Below the pieces are notes generated by a model. That model was not told the origin of the DNA and did not search any database. It saw nothing but the letters and a program-made list of their open reading frames with translations. Both the position numbers and the translations under genes were made by a program. A DNA stretch of 51,018 nt from Flavobacteriales bacterium. GTDB lineage: Bacteria > Bacteroidota > Bacteroidia > Flavobacteriales_D > Sanyastnellaceae. Below are positions 44,415-51,018 of the stretch, in pieces; the first letter of the stretch is position 1, and every line of letters begins with the position of its first letter. Location of the stretch: assembly GCA_022447625.1 (NCBI GenBank), contig JAKVAX010000023.1, forward strand, positions 1 to 51,018, given 5' to 3'.

Positions 44415-47400
44415 TATCCCCAGCGGCTTGATCGTTGACGGTCTTGTTTTTGTTGGATGAGGCGTTTCTCAAAGGCCTTTGATTCGGCATACCTCGGATC
44501 TTCGATGACGGGGCATTTTTCCATGTAATTCGCCTCTACAGAATAGCAGCCAAACTCTTCAATCACCTTTCCTCTGACGATATATATTCCGCGACCGCGG
44601 AAGGGGTATTTATCGGCAATGTCAGGGAAGTGCACCGTGTCAAGCCAGTCGCCATTGCGATCAGTGAATGTGCCGAAGAACATGCGCTGTTTTTTAGCGG
44701 TGCTTGTGAGCTTAGCAGTGGTCAAGTACCCAGCTACGGACACTATTTTCCCGTTGTGTTTTTCTAAGTCACGTGCATCTACGGTGTCTTCGATGAGTTC
44801 ATTCAACAGCTCAAAGGGATCACATAGGGGAAAGCCAAAGAGTTCCATCTGGTCAAAGGCATCTTCATACGGTGCTGTGTAGAGTTCCGGGAGACTAAAC
44901 GAACGTGGCGACGAACGAAAGAGTGTTTTCACGGGGTTCTTCTTTGGAATGTGCCCGAGTAACAAATGGGCGTTCCAGAGTAGTTCTTTTTTGTCTTTTC
45001 GCGTGAACCGGAGGGCGTTGCATCGAATCAAGAGGCTAAGCTGCTCAATGGAAACGGGTACCCGATCAATAAATTCCTCCATGGTGCTGAACGGACCATT
45101 TTCTTTCCGATCAATCAAAAAGCGTTCAATGGTTTTGTGCTCGAGACTCTTCACCAATCCAAACCCCAAGACAATGATCTTTCCAAAGATCACGGAAACG
45201 GCTTGTCCACGATTGACGCAGGGTTCTTGTATTTCTGCGCCGTGCATGCGCGCCTCGTGAATGTAGAGCTCGGTGCGATAGAAACCACCAAAGTTGTTGA
45301 TGGTGGCGACCATGTATTCGAGGGGGTAGTAGGCTTTCAAAAAGAGACTCTGATAACTCTCGACTGCGTAGGAAGCGGAGTGTCCTTTGGCGAAGGCATA
45401 GCCGGCAAAGCTTTCGATTTGACGCCAAATTTCTACAGAGACATCGTCAGGGTGTCCTTTCTCGCGACAATTGGAGAAGAACTTCTGCTTGGCTTTATCG
45501 AATTCCGCGCGTGAGCGAAACTTACCTGACATCCCTCTACGCAAGACATCGGCCTCGCCCAGCGTCAACCCAGCGAAGTAGTGTGCCACCTTGATGACAT
45601 CTTCTTGGTAAACCATGATGCCGTAGGTTTCGGGCATAATATCAATCATGACCGGATGTGCTTCTTCGCGTTTCTCTGGGTGCCGGGTACGAAGGATATA
45701 CTCACGCATCATCCCACTACGCGCTACTCCCGGACGAATCACTGAACTCGCAGCCACCAGCCCGAGGTAGTCATCCACAAGGAGCTTGCGCATCAACATG
45801 CGCATCGCCGGAGATTCGACATAGAAGCAGCCGATGGCGTTGGCAGTTCGAAGGAGTTCTTTGATGCGGTCATCTTCCTTGAACCGCTTCATGTCATGAA
45901 TGTCAATGGGCGGTACTTCGGGTTGGTTGTAGCGAACGATGTCAAGTGTTTCCTTGATCTTCCCTAGGCCTCGCTGAGAGAGGATGTCGAACTTATATAG
46001 GCCGGCATCTTCAGCAATTACCATATCGAACTGCGTGGTTGGGTACCCTTTGGGTGGGAGGAAGGTGGCTACATAGTTCCGAACATCATGTTCTGTGATT
46101 AAGATCCCGGCGGCGTGGATGCTGATGCTATTTGGAAAGCCATGAATCCGCTCGCTATATCGAATGACGAGTCGTGAAAGTTCATCTAATTCTTGCATGC
46201 GCAACCCACCGACAGCGAGGCGGTCAATCTCATGCTTGGGAAGTCCGAACACCTTACCAAGTTCACGAACGACAGCTCGGTATTGGAAGGTGTTATAGGC
46301 ACCTAGGAGGGCTACATTGTCAAAGCGATTGAAGATGTATCTGGTGATGTCTTCACGGTCAGTCCATGAGAAATCGATGTCGAAATCTGGTGGATTTTGT
46401 CGGTAGAGGTTGATGAATCGCTCAAAGTAGAGATCGAGTTCGATGGGGTCTACATCGGTGATTCGCAGCAAATAGGCCACCACACTATTGGCTCCACTGC
46501 CTCGTCCGACATAAAAGTATCCCTTGCTTCGCGCGTAGCTTGTAATGTCCCAATTGATCAAGAAATAGGAGGTGAATTTCTTCTCTGAGATGATCTCAAG
46601 TTCTTTCTCTAATCGACTCAGAATTTGCTCGCTTGGTTCAGGGTATCGGTAGTGCAATCCTTCCGCGCAGAGCTTTCGAATCAAGGCCTCGTCTTCGTTA
46701 TGATCACCGGTGTAGGTGCTTTGGTTTTTATGTGGTTTATCGGTTCCGAACTCAAAGTCAAAACGACATTCCGCGATCAGCGAATCAAAACGCTGCAGCA
46801 ATTCAGGGTAATCCGCATAGGCGGCCTCCACTATCTCGCGAGGATGGTAACGGTCTTCTAAGGAAGCCTCTTGCACCTTCGGAAGTTTACTCAGCAAGGT
46901 GTTGTTATCGATAGCGCGCAGCAGGCGATGCGTATTGAAATCGCGCTTATTTCGAAAGCTCATAGTAGGCAATGCCAAGGTTTTATCAGGCTGCAGATAG
47001 TCAGGCTTTTCGGAAGCCGTCAAGGCAATGTGATAGCGCGTCAGGTCGCGAATTTCAAGTTGAATGAATTCATTCTCTTTTAACTCTATTCGCTGTTCGC
47101 GGAATGGGTAAACGACATAACAGTTCGGCAATTCCGGCGCTCGGTCTGGAAACTCTTTCTTCTCCATCAAATGCTCAGACAGATGCATGTTGATCTCTCT
47201 AAACCCCTCATTGTTTCGGGCGATAGCCAAGTACTTGCGCGTAGCACCATTGCGAAAGTCAACTCCCAACACCGCCTTCATCTCTTTTTGCTGCGCCATC
47301 CGCACAAAATCAAGACTTGAAGAGGTGTTGTTGACATCACTCAATAAGGCATAGGAGAACCCACCCTCGAGGTAATGCGAGAGAACTTCTTCAGGAGAGA

Positions 47401-47434
47401 GGATGCCGTAGCGGAGGGAGTAGTGGGAGTGCAT
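44414..47434 (-). CDS. DNA polymerase III alpha subunit, DnaE2/error-prone type
   Basis: A 1006-residue replicative-type polymerase, shorter than the about 1160 residues of standard DnaE. It begins with a PHP domain (MHSHYSLRYGILSPEEV; HSH metal motif). The palm has GRGSGANSVVAYLL and the catalytic Asp pair in PDFDIDFSW. MVYQEDVIKVAHYFAGL, an HhH region and a C-terminal OB fold (IVSVAGYLTTAKLTST) follow. Size and position beside dinB and an SRAP gene suggest translesion synthesis in the DNA-damage response rather than chromosome replication. The open frame continues 107 codons upstream through the opposite-strand four-helix gene, but ATG 47434 begins the PHP motif and is the true start. Confidence 0.88.
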   Translation of the reverse strand: MHSHYSLRYGILSPEEVLSHYLEGGFSYALLSDVNNTSSSLDFVRMAQQKEMKAVLGVDFRNGATRKYLAIARNNEGFREINMHLSEHLMEKKEFPDRAPELPNCYVVYPFREQRIELKENEFIQLEIRDLTRYHIALTASEKPDYLQPDKTLALPTMSFRNKRDFNTHRLLRAIDNNTLLSKLPKVQEASLEDRYHPREIVEAAYADYPELLQRFDSLIAECRFDFEFGTDKPHKNQSTYTGDHNEDEALIRKLCAEGLHYRYPEPSEQILSRLEKELEIISEKKFTSYFLINWDITSYARSKGYFYVGRGSGANSVVAYLLRITDVDPIELDLYFERFINLYRQNPPDFDIDFSWTDREDITRYIFNRFDNVALLGAYNTFQYRAVVRELGKVFGLPKHEIDRLAVGGLRMQELDELSRLVIRYSERIHGFPNSISIHAAGILITEHDVRNYVATFLPPKGYPTTQFDMVIAEDAGLYKFDILSQRGLGKIKETLDIVRYNQPEVPPIDIHDMKRFKEDDRIKELLRTANAIGCFYVESPAMRMLMRKLLVDDYLGLVAASSVIRPGVARSGMMREYILRTRHPEKREEAHPVMIDIMPETYGIMVYQEDVIKVAHYFAGLTLGEADVLRRGMSGKFRSRAEFDKAKQKFFSNCREKGHPDDVSVEIWRQIESFAGYAFAKGHSASYAVESYQSLFLKAYYPLEYMVATINNFGGFYRTELYIHEARMHGAEIQEPCVNRGQAVSVIFGKIIVLGFGLVKSLEHKTIERFLIDRKENGPFSTMEEFIDRVPVSIEQLSLLIRCNALRFTRKDKKELLWNAHLLLGHIPKKNPVKTLFRSSPRSFSLPELYTAPYEDAFDQMELFGFPLCDPFELLNELIEDTVDARDLEKHNGKIVSVAGYLTTAKLTSTAKKQRMFFGTFTDRNGDWLDTVHFPDIADKYPFRGRGIYIVRGKVIEEFGCYSVEANYMEKCPVIEDPRYAESKAFEKRLIQQKQDRQRSSRWG

Positions 47435-47470
47435 TAGAGGAAGAATTAGAATGAGAATGAAAATGAGAAG
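47435..47470. repeat. Left flank of the four-helix gene: degenerate hexamer repeat, inverted copy of 47826-47855
   Basis: The DNA between the dnaE start codon and the four-helix coding region reads as GAGGAAGA-ATTAGAATGAGA and continues in hexamers AATGAA, AATGAG, AAGTAG. The reverse complement of 47826-47855 contains the same GAGGAAGA and ATTAGAATGAGA blocks, separated by six extra bases. The first codons of the four-helix gene lie within this tract. Confidence 0.75.
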
Positions 47471-47819
47471 TAGAGTGAAGCTGGATGACAGATTAGTTGC
47501 TTTTTCATGTGACGTTTGTAACGAATTGGAGAACTGTGATTCAAGTTTTGCGCAGGTGAACCTTGTCAAGCAGCTTACGAGATCTGCAACCTCAGTGACC
47601 TTGAATTTTAGTGAGGCATTATCAGCCGAGTCTCCGAAAGACGACATCCACAAAATGAAGGTTGGGCTTAAAGAGCTCAATGAAACCAGATATGGACTCC
47701 GAATACTGTTAGGTATTAAGGGGAGTGGCAGTTCAGAGATTGAACGCCTACTCATAGAATCAGGAGAATTGGTAGGAATTTTCGTTGGGTGTATACGAAC
47801 AGCTGAGAAACGACTTTAA
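47451..47819 (+). CDS. Four-helix bundle protein (23S rRNA IVS protein family)
   Basis: A 122-residue helical protein of the family first known from intervening sequences in 23S rRNA genes. Recognisable parts are VKLDDRLVAFSCDVCNELEN, LVKQLTRSATSVTLNFSEA (the usual QLxRSxxSxxxNxAEG block), HKMKVGLKELNETRYGLRILL and the C-terminal ESGELVGIFVGCIRTAEK. These are basic, probably nucleic-acid-binding pentamers; their role is unknown. It is the only plus-strand gene in a minus-strand cluster, wedged between SRAP and dnaE and flanked by inverted hexamer repeats, as if inserted. In-frame ATGs at 47457 and 47463 are alternative starts. Confidence 0.85.
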   Translation: MRMKMRSRVKLDDRLVAFSCDVCNELENCDSSFAQVNLVKQLTRSATSVTLNFSEALSAESPKDDIHKMKVGLKELNETRYGLRILLGIKGSGSSEIERLLIESGELVGIFVGCIRTAEKRL

Positions 47820-47825
47820 GTCACA

Positions 47826-47855
47826 CTCTCATTCTAATTCTCACTCTTCCTCCTC
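47826..47855. repeat. Right flank of the four-helix gene: inverted hexamer repeat
   Basis: Read on the minus strand, the hexamers are AGGAGG, AAGAGT, GAGAAT, TAGAAT, GAGAG. It pairs with 47435-47470, so a transcript through the insert could fold with the four-helix gene in the loop, as in rRNA intervening sequences. It runs into the 3' end of the SRAP gene. Confidence 0.7.
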
Positions 47856-48631
47856 GACTCTCCCATTCCAAACAACTTCACCTCCTCATAAATCTCATAC
47901 TCGTACTCCTTGTAGATGCGTTCTCCGACGGGTTTGATCAAGTCCATACCGTTGGCGCGGGGATTCTTGATGGCGGGGTCAATCGGGTAGGCATTCATGA
48001 GGGAAGCATCGTATGGGTCAAGCATGGCGGTTACTTCGCTGAGTGGGAGTTCGGTGTCGAGCCAAGCGCGTTCTTGTTCTGGCCTGAGTACGACCGGTGA
48101 GCGGTGGTGTCCGACACGTTGGAGGAGGTCATTTGAAACGGTGGTGATCACGGCGAAGGACTTGATGACTTCTCCGGTTTGCTGATTCACCCATTCATCC
48201 CAAATACCGGCCATCGCGAACGGACGAACCTTGTCTTTCAGGTAGACGACAAAGGGTTTGCTGAGCTTTTCCTTTTTGGGTCCTTCAATAAAGGCATCTG
48301 CAACGACAAGGCAGCGCTTTGAGCGAATCGACTTGCGGAACATGGGTTTGTTAATGATCCCTCGCATTCCTGTGTAGGCGGGATTGTCTTCCTTATTGTG
48401 GTCTCCTTCGGCGCGGGCATTGATCATATAGAATTGCTTTTGCGCCCAGAAGGGAGTAAATCCAAACTGGAAGAATTGGAGCTCAGCAGGAGCTTCATTG
48501 GTAATCACGGGTGCTTTTTCACCGTGCGACACATTCGTATTGGACGTAAACAATCCCGGGTTAGGAGTACTTACATTAAATCGTTTTTCGATGGCTTTGA
48601 TCGAAGAAACTGTGATGTACCTTCCACACAT
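47834..48631 (-). CDS. SOS response-associated peptidase (SRAP; YedK/HMCES family)
   Basis: A 265-residue protein of the family that covalently captures abasic sites in single-stranded DNA. After Met removal, the N-terminal Cys of MCGRY forms the thiazolidine link, so the start is fixed. INARAEGDHNKE, RCLVVADAFIEGP (Glu of the usual GFYEW block, which is altered here) and GHHRSPVVL supply the other conserved Asn, Glu and His. FAMAGIWDEW is intact. The C-terminal about 45 residues beyond the core are charged. It sits between dinB and dnaE on the same strand; the four-helix insertion now separates it from dnaE by about 400 bases. Confidence 0.92.
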   Translation of the reverse strand: MCGRYITVSSIKAIEKRFNVSTPNPGLFTSNTNVSHGEKAPVITNEAPAELQFFQFGFTPFWAQKQFYMINARAEGDHNKEDNPAYTGMRGIINKPMFRKSIRSKRCLVVADAFIEGPKKEKLSKPFVVYLKDKVRPFAMAGIWDEWVNQQTGEVIKSFAVITTVSNDLLQRVGHHRSPVVLRPEQERAWLDTELPLSEVTAMLDPYDASLMNAYPIDPAIKNPRANGMDLIKPVGERIYKEYEYEIYEEVKLFGMGESRRKSEN

Positions 48632-48707
48632 GGGGGTTGGTTTGAGAGGGCATTAATTAAACAATAGAACAATCAAACATGCCAACCGTGAAACAATGAA
48701 AATGGGG

Positions 48708-48853
48708 TCAAGCTGTTCTTTTGTTCTTCGCGGTCCGAATACTTGCAATGAAGATCGCGATTAATTCGCTGGTTTCGTCACGCATTTTTTTGTGAGGTTA
48801 ACAATCCTTGAAGCGTAGATGACCAGTCGTTCGTCAAGCTTTTGGTAAGTCAT
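48708..48853 (-). pseudogene. Remnant of a four-helix bundle gene with an internal deletion
   Basis: On the minus strand an ATG at 48853 opens a frame reading MTYQKLDERLVIYASRIVNL, which matches the first helix of the intact neighbour (KLDDRLVAFSC). It ends at a TAA after about 30 codons. In another frame the next bases read MRDETSELIAIFIASIRTAK to a TGA at 48708, matching the last helix (ESGELVGIFVGCIRTAEK). The two middle helices, about 60-70 residues, are missing. So the gene has lost its centre and frame. It is not close enough to the 47451 gene to be its recent copy. Confidence 0.78.
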
Positions 48854-48982
48854 GGTGGAATAGTTTTAGTTTGCTCAAGGTATATCGTATTCGTTCGCTT
48901 TAACATCTTCATCGTTTTCATTTTATATCTGATCATCTTCAATTTGTAGTCGCAAAATCACAAGACTCGTGGTGTTGAAGAG

Positions 48983-49027
48983 GACGCATATATGCGTACT
49001 TACCAATCAAAGTTTAGCATGGTTAGT
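48983..49027 (-). repeat. 45-base palindrome element, copy 1 (inverted relative to copy 2)
   Basis: On the minus strand it starts ACTAACCATGCTAAA, has a middle GATTGGTAAGT, and ends with ACGCATATATGCGT, a perfect 14-base palindrome. The plus-strand copy is at 50488-50532. Together they bracket dinB. It begins 29 bases after the dinB stop codon. Confidence 0.75.
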
Positions 49028-49055
49028 TTATTCCAAACTGTCCACTGTCCACCAA

Positions 49056-50270
49056 TCACTGCCTCCTATTCGCCAGCAAAAGTGGTGGTTCTCCATTGAA
49101 TGGATTGGTTCTTCCAATGGTTCGGGCGTGGAGTCCGGCGGCGGTAACGATGGCTCGATCTCCATACCGGAGGCGCATTTTGTCCATGGCTTGGTAGAGG
49201 CGTATACGTTCTTCGGTGTCTTCGAAGAGATTGATCTGGTAGCCGCCGCCAACGAGGTGGCTGTAACGAACACCGATCAATCTTACGAGGAGACGACGGT
49301 TGTAGAGACGTTCAAAGAGCTCTAGAACCCGTGGGACAAGAATGTGGTCTGCAGCGGTGTAGGGGATGCGTGTTTGCAGACTGTAGGTGTTAAAGTCTGA
49401 ATAGCGCACCTTCACTGTGACGCAGGAAGTAAGTTTACTTCCACGGCGAAGCTGAAATGCTAGGTTCTCAGCCATGGCAAGGAGAATACCTCTCAGCTTA
49501 GCAGTGTCGGTGGTATCTTTATCGAAGGTGCGTTCAGTAGAGATCGACTTTCGTTCAGCGTAGGGGATCACCGGACTTCGATCATCGCCTCGGGCTTTTT
49601 TCCAGATCATGACGCCGTTCTTTCCGAGCACATTTTCCATCAGATCTGGGGGCATTTCCTGGATGGTACGGATGACCCTTACACCGAGATTACGCAGCGT
49701 TTGGTAGGTCTTTTCACCCACCATCGGAATTTTCTTTACCGATAAGGGGGCCAGGAAGGGCTGTTCCGTTCCTCGTTGGATGTGCAGTTCGTTATTCGGC
49801 TTCGCTTCACCGGTAGCCACTTTGGCCACGGTTTTACTGGTTGAAAGTCCGAAAGAGATCGGCAATCCTGTTTCGCGAATGATGCGTTGTCTAAGTTCAT
49901 GGGCAAACTTCACGCAGCCGAAGAAACGGTCCATTCCAGTAAGGTCAGTGTAGAACTCATCGATGGAAGTCTTTTCAAAGATGGGTACGTCTTCACGGAT
50001 GATTTCGGTAACCATATCTGAATACTTCAGGTAGTTTCCCGAGTTTCCTCGGATAACGATCGCTTCTGGACAGAGTTCTTTAGCCATGCGCATGGGCATT
50101 CCTGAGTGCACACCAAAGGTGCGCGCTTCATAGCTACAAGACGCCACAACGCCACGGTCACTTGTACCTCCGATAAGAATTGGACGTTGATTGAGACGGC
50201 TGTCGGAGAGACGCTCGACAGAAACAAAAAAGGTGTCGAGGTCTAAGTGCATGATGGATCGCTCCTCCAT
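49056..50270 (-). CDS. dinB: DNA polymerase IV (Y-family translesion polymerase)
   Basis: A 404-residue error-prone polymerase that bypasses damaged bases. The catalytic motifs are present: HLDLDTFFVSVERL near the start (first Asp pair) and SIDEFYTDLTGMDRFFG (Asp-Glu) at about 110. CSYEARTFGVHSGMPMRMA is the Y-family fingers block, followed by HhH and little-finger regions; LGVRVIRTIQEMP and RVLELFERLYNR are recognisable. The C-terminus ends NRRQ without a classic clamp-binding QLxLF motif, though QINLFED at about 360 could serve. An internal ATG at 50252 (MHLDLD) is an alternative start. Likely induced by DNA damage, by analogy; no LexA box could be recognised. Confidence 0.93.
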   Translation of the reverse strand: MEERSIMHLDLDTFFVSVERLSDSRLNQRPILIGGTSDRGVVASCSYEARTFGVHSGMPMRMAKELCPEAIVIRGNSGNYLKYSDMVTEIIREDVPIFEKTSIDEFYTDLTGMDRFFGCVKFAHELRQRIIRETGLPISFGLSTSKTVAKVATGEAKPNNELHIQRGTEQPFLAPLSVKKIPMVGEKTYQTLRNLGVRVIRTIQEMPPDLMENVLGKNGVMIWKKARGDDRSPVIPYAERKSISTERTFDKDTTDTAKLRGILLAMAENLAFQLRRGSKLTSCVTVKVRYSDFNTYSLQTRIPYTAADHILVPRVLELFERLYNRRLLVRLIGVRYSHLVGGGYQINLFEDTEERIRLYQAMDKMRLRYGDRAIVTAAGLHARTIGRTNPFNGEPPLLLANRRQ

Positions 50271-50393
50271 ACAAGAGAATTTTGGTGGTAAAACGTCTAG
50301 GTAATTTGCTGGAAGATGCTCATCTAATCAGCTTTGCTAAATTAATAAGAATGTGCATAAAATTAGCAAGGGTGTGAAAAAGAATTTTTCAAC

Positions 50394-50421
50394 GAGTGAT
50401 GAGAGACGAGTGACGAGAGCC
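50394..50421. repeat. Four-unit heptamer repeat, GAGWGAY family
   Basis: GAGTGAT, GAGAGAC, GAGTGAC, GAGAGCC in direct succession. It is related in composition to the AGACGAG repeat at 50901. Confidence 0.75.
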
Positions 50422-50460
50422 TTGAATCGATAATCAATAGCTGATAACCAATAACTAAGA

Positions 50461-50487
50461 ACTAATCATGCTATCCTCCGGAGGCGG
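50461..50487. repeat. Hairpin unit, third copy of the 5198-5251 family
   Basis: ACTAATCATGCTAT followed by CCTCCGGAGGCGG; the CCTCCGGAGG part is a perfect palindrome where the other copies have a CCGCC stem. The next ACTAACCATGCTA follows at once and starts the 45-base palindrome element. Confidence 0.65.
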
Positions 50488-50532
50488 ACTAACCATGCTA
50501 AATCCCGATCGGTGATGACGCATATATGCGCA
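50488..50532 (+). repeat. 45-base palindrome element, copy 2
   Basis: ACTAACCATGCTAAA, then CCGATCGG (palindrome, 50505-50512), GTGATG and ACGCATATATGCGC. It matches the minus-strand copy at 48983-49027 in order and spacing, with substitutions in the middle. It lies 218 bases upstream of the dinB start. Confidence 0.75.
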
Positions 50533-50561
50533 CCCTAATGCCATTATAAAAACCGCTTCTT

Positions 50562-50582
50562 CGAACCACGAACCACGAACCA
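50562..50582. repeat. Perfect heptamer repeat CGAACCA x3
   Basis: Three identical CGAACCA units followed by CGG. It is the cleanest of the heptamer tracts together with 50901-50928. Confidence 0.9.
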
Positions 50583-50802
50583 CGGAAATAATGATTAATA
50601 AGTAATGAATAATGAACAGGTAGTTTGACCATTTAATTCACCATTCAGTATTCATTCTGTCCACAGTCCACCGTCAAGTACCAAATTCCCATCATCCATA
50701 AAGCAAGAACCAACGCCTACAAAGTTGTGCTGAGTTAAACGTTTAAAATGCTTGAAATCAGAAGGTTTGCTTATAAATTGTGCTGCGTCTGGGGGTGGGT
50801 GG

Positions 50803-50821
50803 GCCCGCGGGAGCGGCGGGC
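50803..50821. other. GC-rich hairpin
   Basis: GCCCGC and GCGGGC form a six-pair stem around a seven-base loop within a G-rich tract (GGGGGTGGGTGGGCCC). No T run follows at a terminator distance. Its composition is unlike the surrounding AT-rich sequence. Confidence 0.5.
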
Positions 50822-50900
50822 TCAAGGTGGGTGGTGGATTTTTAATTTTCTGAAGAGCTAACCGTAACTGTCTTTGGCCAGAAGAACTTACAAAGGGTTT

Positions 50901-50928
50901 AGACGAGAGACGAGAGACGAGAGACGAG
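50901..50928. repeat. Perfect heptamer repeat AGACGAG x4
   Basis: Four identical AGACGAG units in succession, ending AGG. Copy number of such a perfect short tandem array is expected to vary between strains. Confidence 0.92.
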
Positions 50929-51018
50929 AGGGTATGTTCAAATAACTGTGTCTGTTTATTAATTCTCAATCCAAGGTTTTATCCGTTCTGGGTAATTCAA
51001 GAGAAGGTCTCGTTGTAT

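Larger units (their letters stand above)
48632..49055. other. Intergenic region between SRAP and dinB
   Basis: From 48653 to about 48700 the sequence is A-rich with heptamer-like words (TAAACAA, TAGAACA, ATCAAAC). A decayed four-helix gene occupies 48708-48853. 48860-48960 is T-rich without a clear gene. An inverted copy of the 45-base palindrome element is at 48983-49027, and reversed heptamers of the CNGTKGA family overlap the dinB stop. No promoter for SRAP stands out. Confidence 0.6.
50271..51018. other. 748-base region without a gene, mostly degenerate tandem heptamers
   Basis: No credible gene was found. From 50394 to about 50690 the sequence is largely a patchwork of 7-base words: GAGTGAT/GAGAGAC, GATAATC/AATAGCT/GATAACC/AATAACT, CGAACCA, AATGATT/AATAAGT/AATGAAT/AATGAAC, then reversed GTGGACT/GTGGACA. 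A hairpin unit and the second palindrome element sit inside it. A TTAAACGTTTAA palindrome is at 50735-50746, a GC hairpin at 50803-50821 and AGACGAG repeats at 50901-50928. 50271-50393 should hold the dinB promoter, but no clear -7 box was seen. Confidence 0.7.

Noticed and set aside
47435-47755. A 107-codon N-terminal extension of dnaE
   Set aside because: It is the reverse strand of the four-helix gene; the PHP motif of DnaE begins at the ATG at 47434.
50394-50928. A CRISPR array
   Set aside because: The repeats are 7 bases, contiguous and degenerate, with no unique spacers and no cas genes.
50652-50969. A 105-residue minus-strand open frame at the end of the window
   Set aside because: It translates heptamer repeats and a GC hairpin into low-complexity sequence (PPPTLSPPLP) with no domain character.
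1-51018. tRNA, rRNA or riboswitch in the intergenic regions
   Set aside because: No cloverleaf, conserved T-arm or known aptamer core was seen by eye; a covariance-model scan was not possible.

Overview
The window looks like a chromosomal segment of a marine or aquatic Bacteroidota, most likely a member of Flavobacteriales close to Cryomorphaceae/Schleiferiaceae. The signs are two very large secreted proteins, one with a gliding-motility-type (CHU_C, type B) C-terminus and one with a short C-terminal dockerin-like end; a type A T9SS sorting tail on a third protein; two TonB-dependent receptors with carboxypeptidase-like N-terminal domains; an HU-CCDC81/SPOR protein; a DUF6495 protein; a single-subunit-anchor (b558-type) succinate dehydrogenase; and promoters of the Bacteroidota form TTTG / TAnnTTTG. 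Almost all of the DNA is coding, on both strands, in short operons. No rRNA, tRNA, CRISPR array, prophage or transposase was found.

Layout. 0.1-7.5 kb: gpsA, a 1299-residue adhesin-like secreted protein, and a lipoprotein S9A oligopeptidase. 7.7-11.8 kb: a 1367-residue Cys/Asp-rich repeat protein. 11.9-17.5 kb: a DUF6495 gene, then a minus-strand run of a TonB receptor, kdsB, an HU/SPOR cell-envelope protein and a HAD phosphatase. 17.6-23.1 kb: dprA facing a minus-strand set (two related Hpt-like proteins, one lacking the phospho-His; a Na+/H+ antiporter; a secreted unknown; RseP). 23.3-29.5 kb: a PBP1A with a Cys4 insert, a 3-oxoacid CoA-transferase pair, folB-gltX and ssb. 29.6-35.3 kb: a DUF3857/transglutaminase protein and sdhCAB. 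35.3-39.1 kb: a RavA/ViaA-like ATPase-VWA pair and an FKBP isomerase. 39.2-42.4 kb: a probable copper-handling operon (HYC_CC_PP-type small protein, HMA metallochaperone, TonB receptor). 42.5-50.3 kb: a T9SS-sorted protein and a minus-strand DNA-damage-type cluster dinB - SRAP - dnaE - radical SAM, into which a four-helix-bundle (IVS-protein family) gene has been inserted and beside which a second, internally deleted copy lies.

Three DNA-level patterns are not explained by the genes. (1) A 13-base motif, TTCCGCGNTAGCG, occurs 16 times in both orientations, in several reading frames and once between genes, where about 0.006 are expected by chance. (2) Several intergenic stretches are built of degenerate tandem heptamers of unrelated sequence families (94-128, 5124-5193, most of 50394-50690, 50901-50928). 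(3) A 45-base element containing the palindrome ACGCATATATGCGT brackets dinB in inverted orientation. These, with the four-helix gene and its decayed relative, are the most promising leads in the window.
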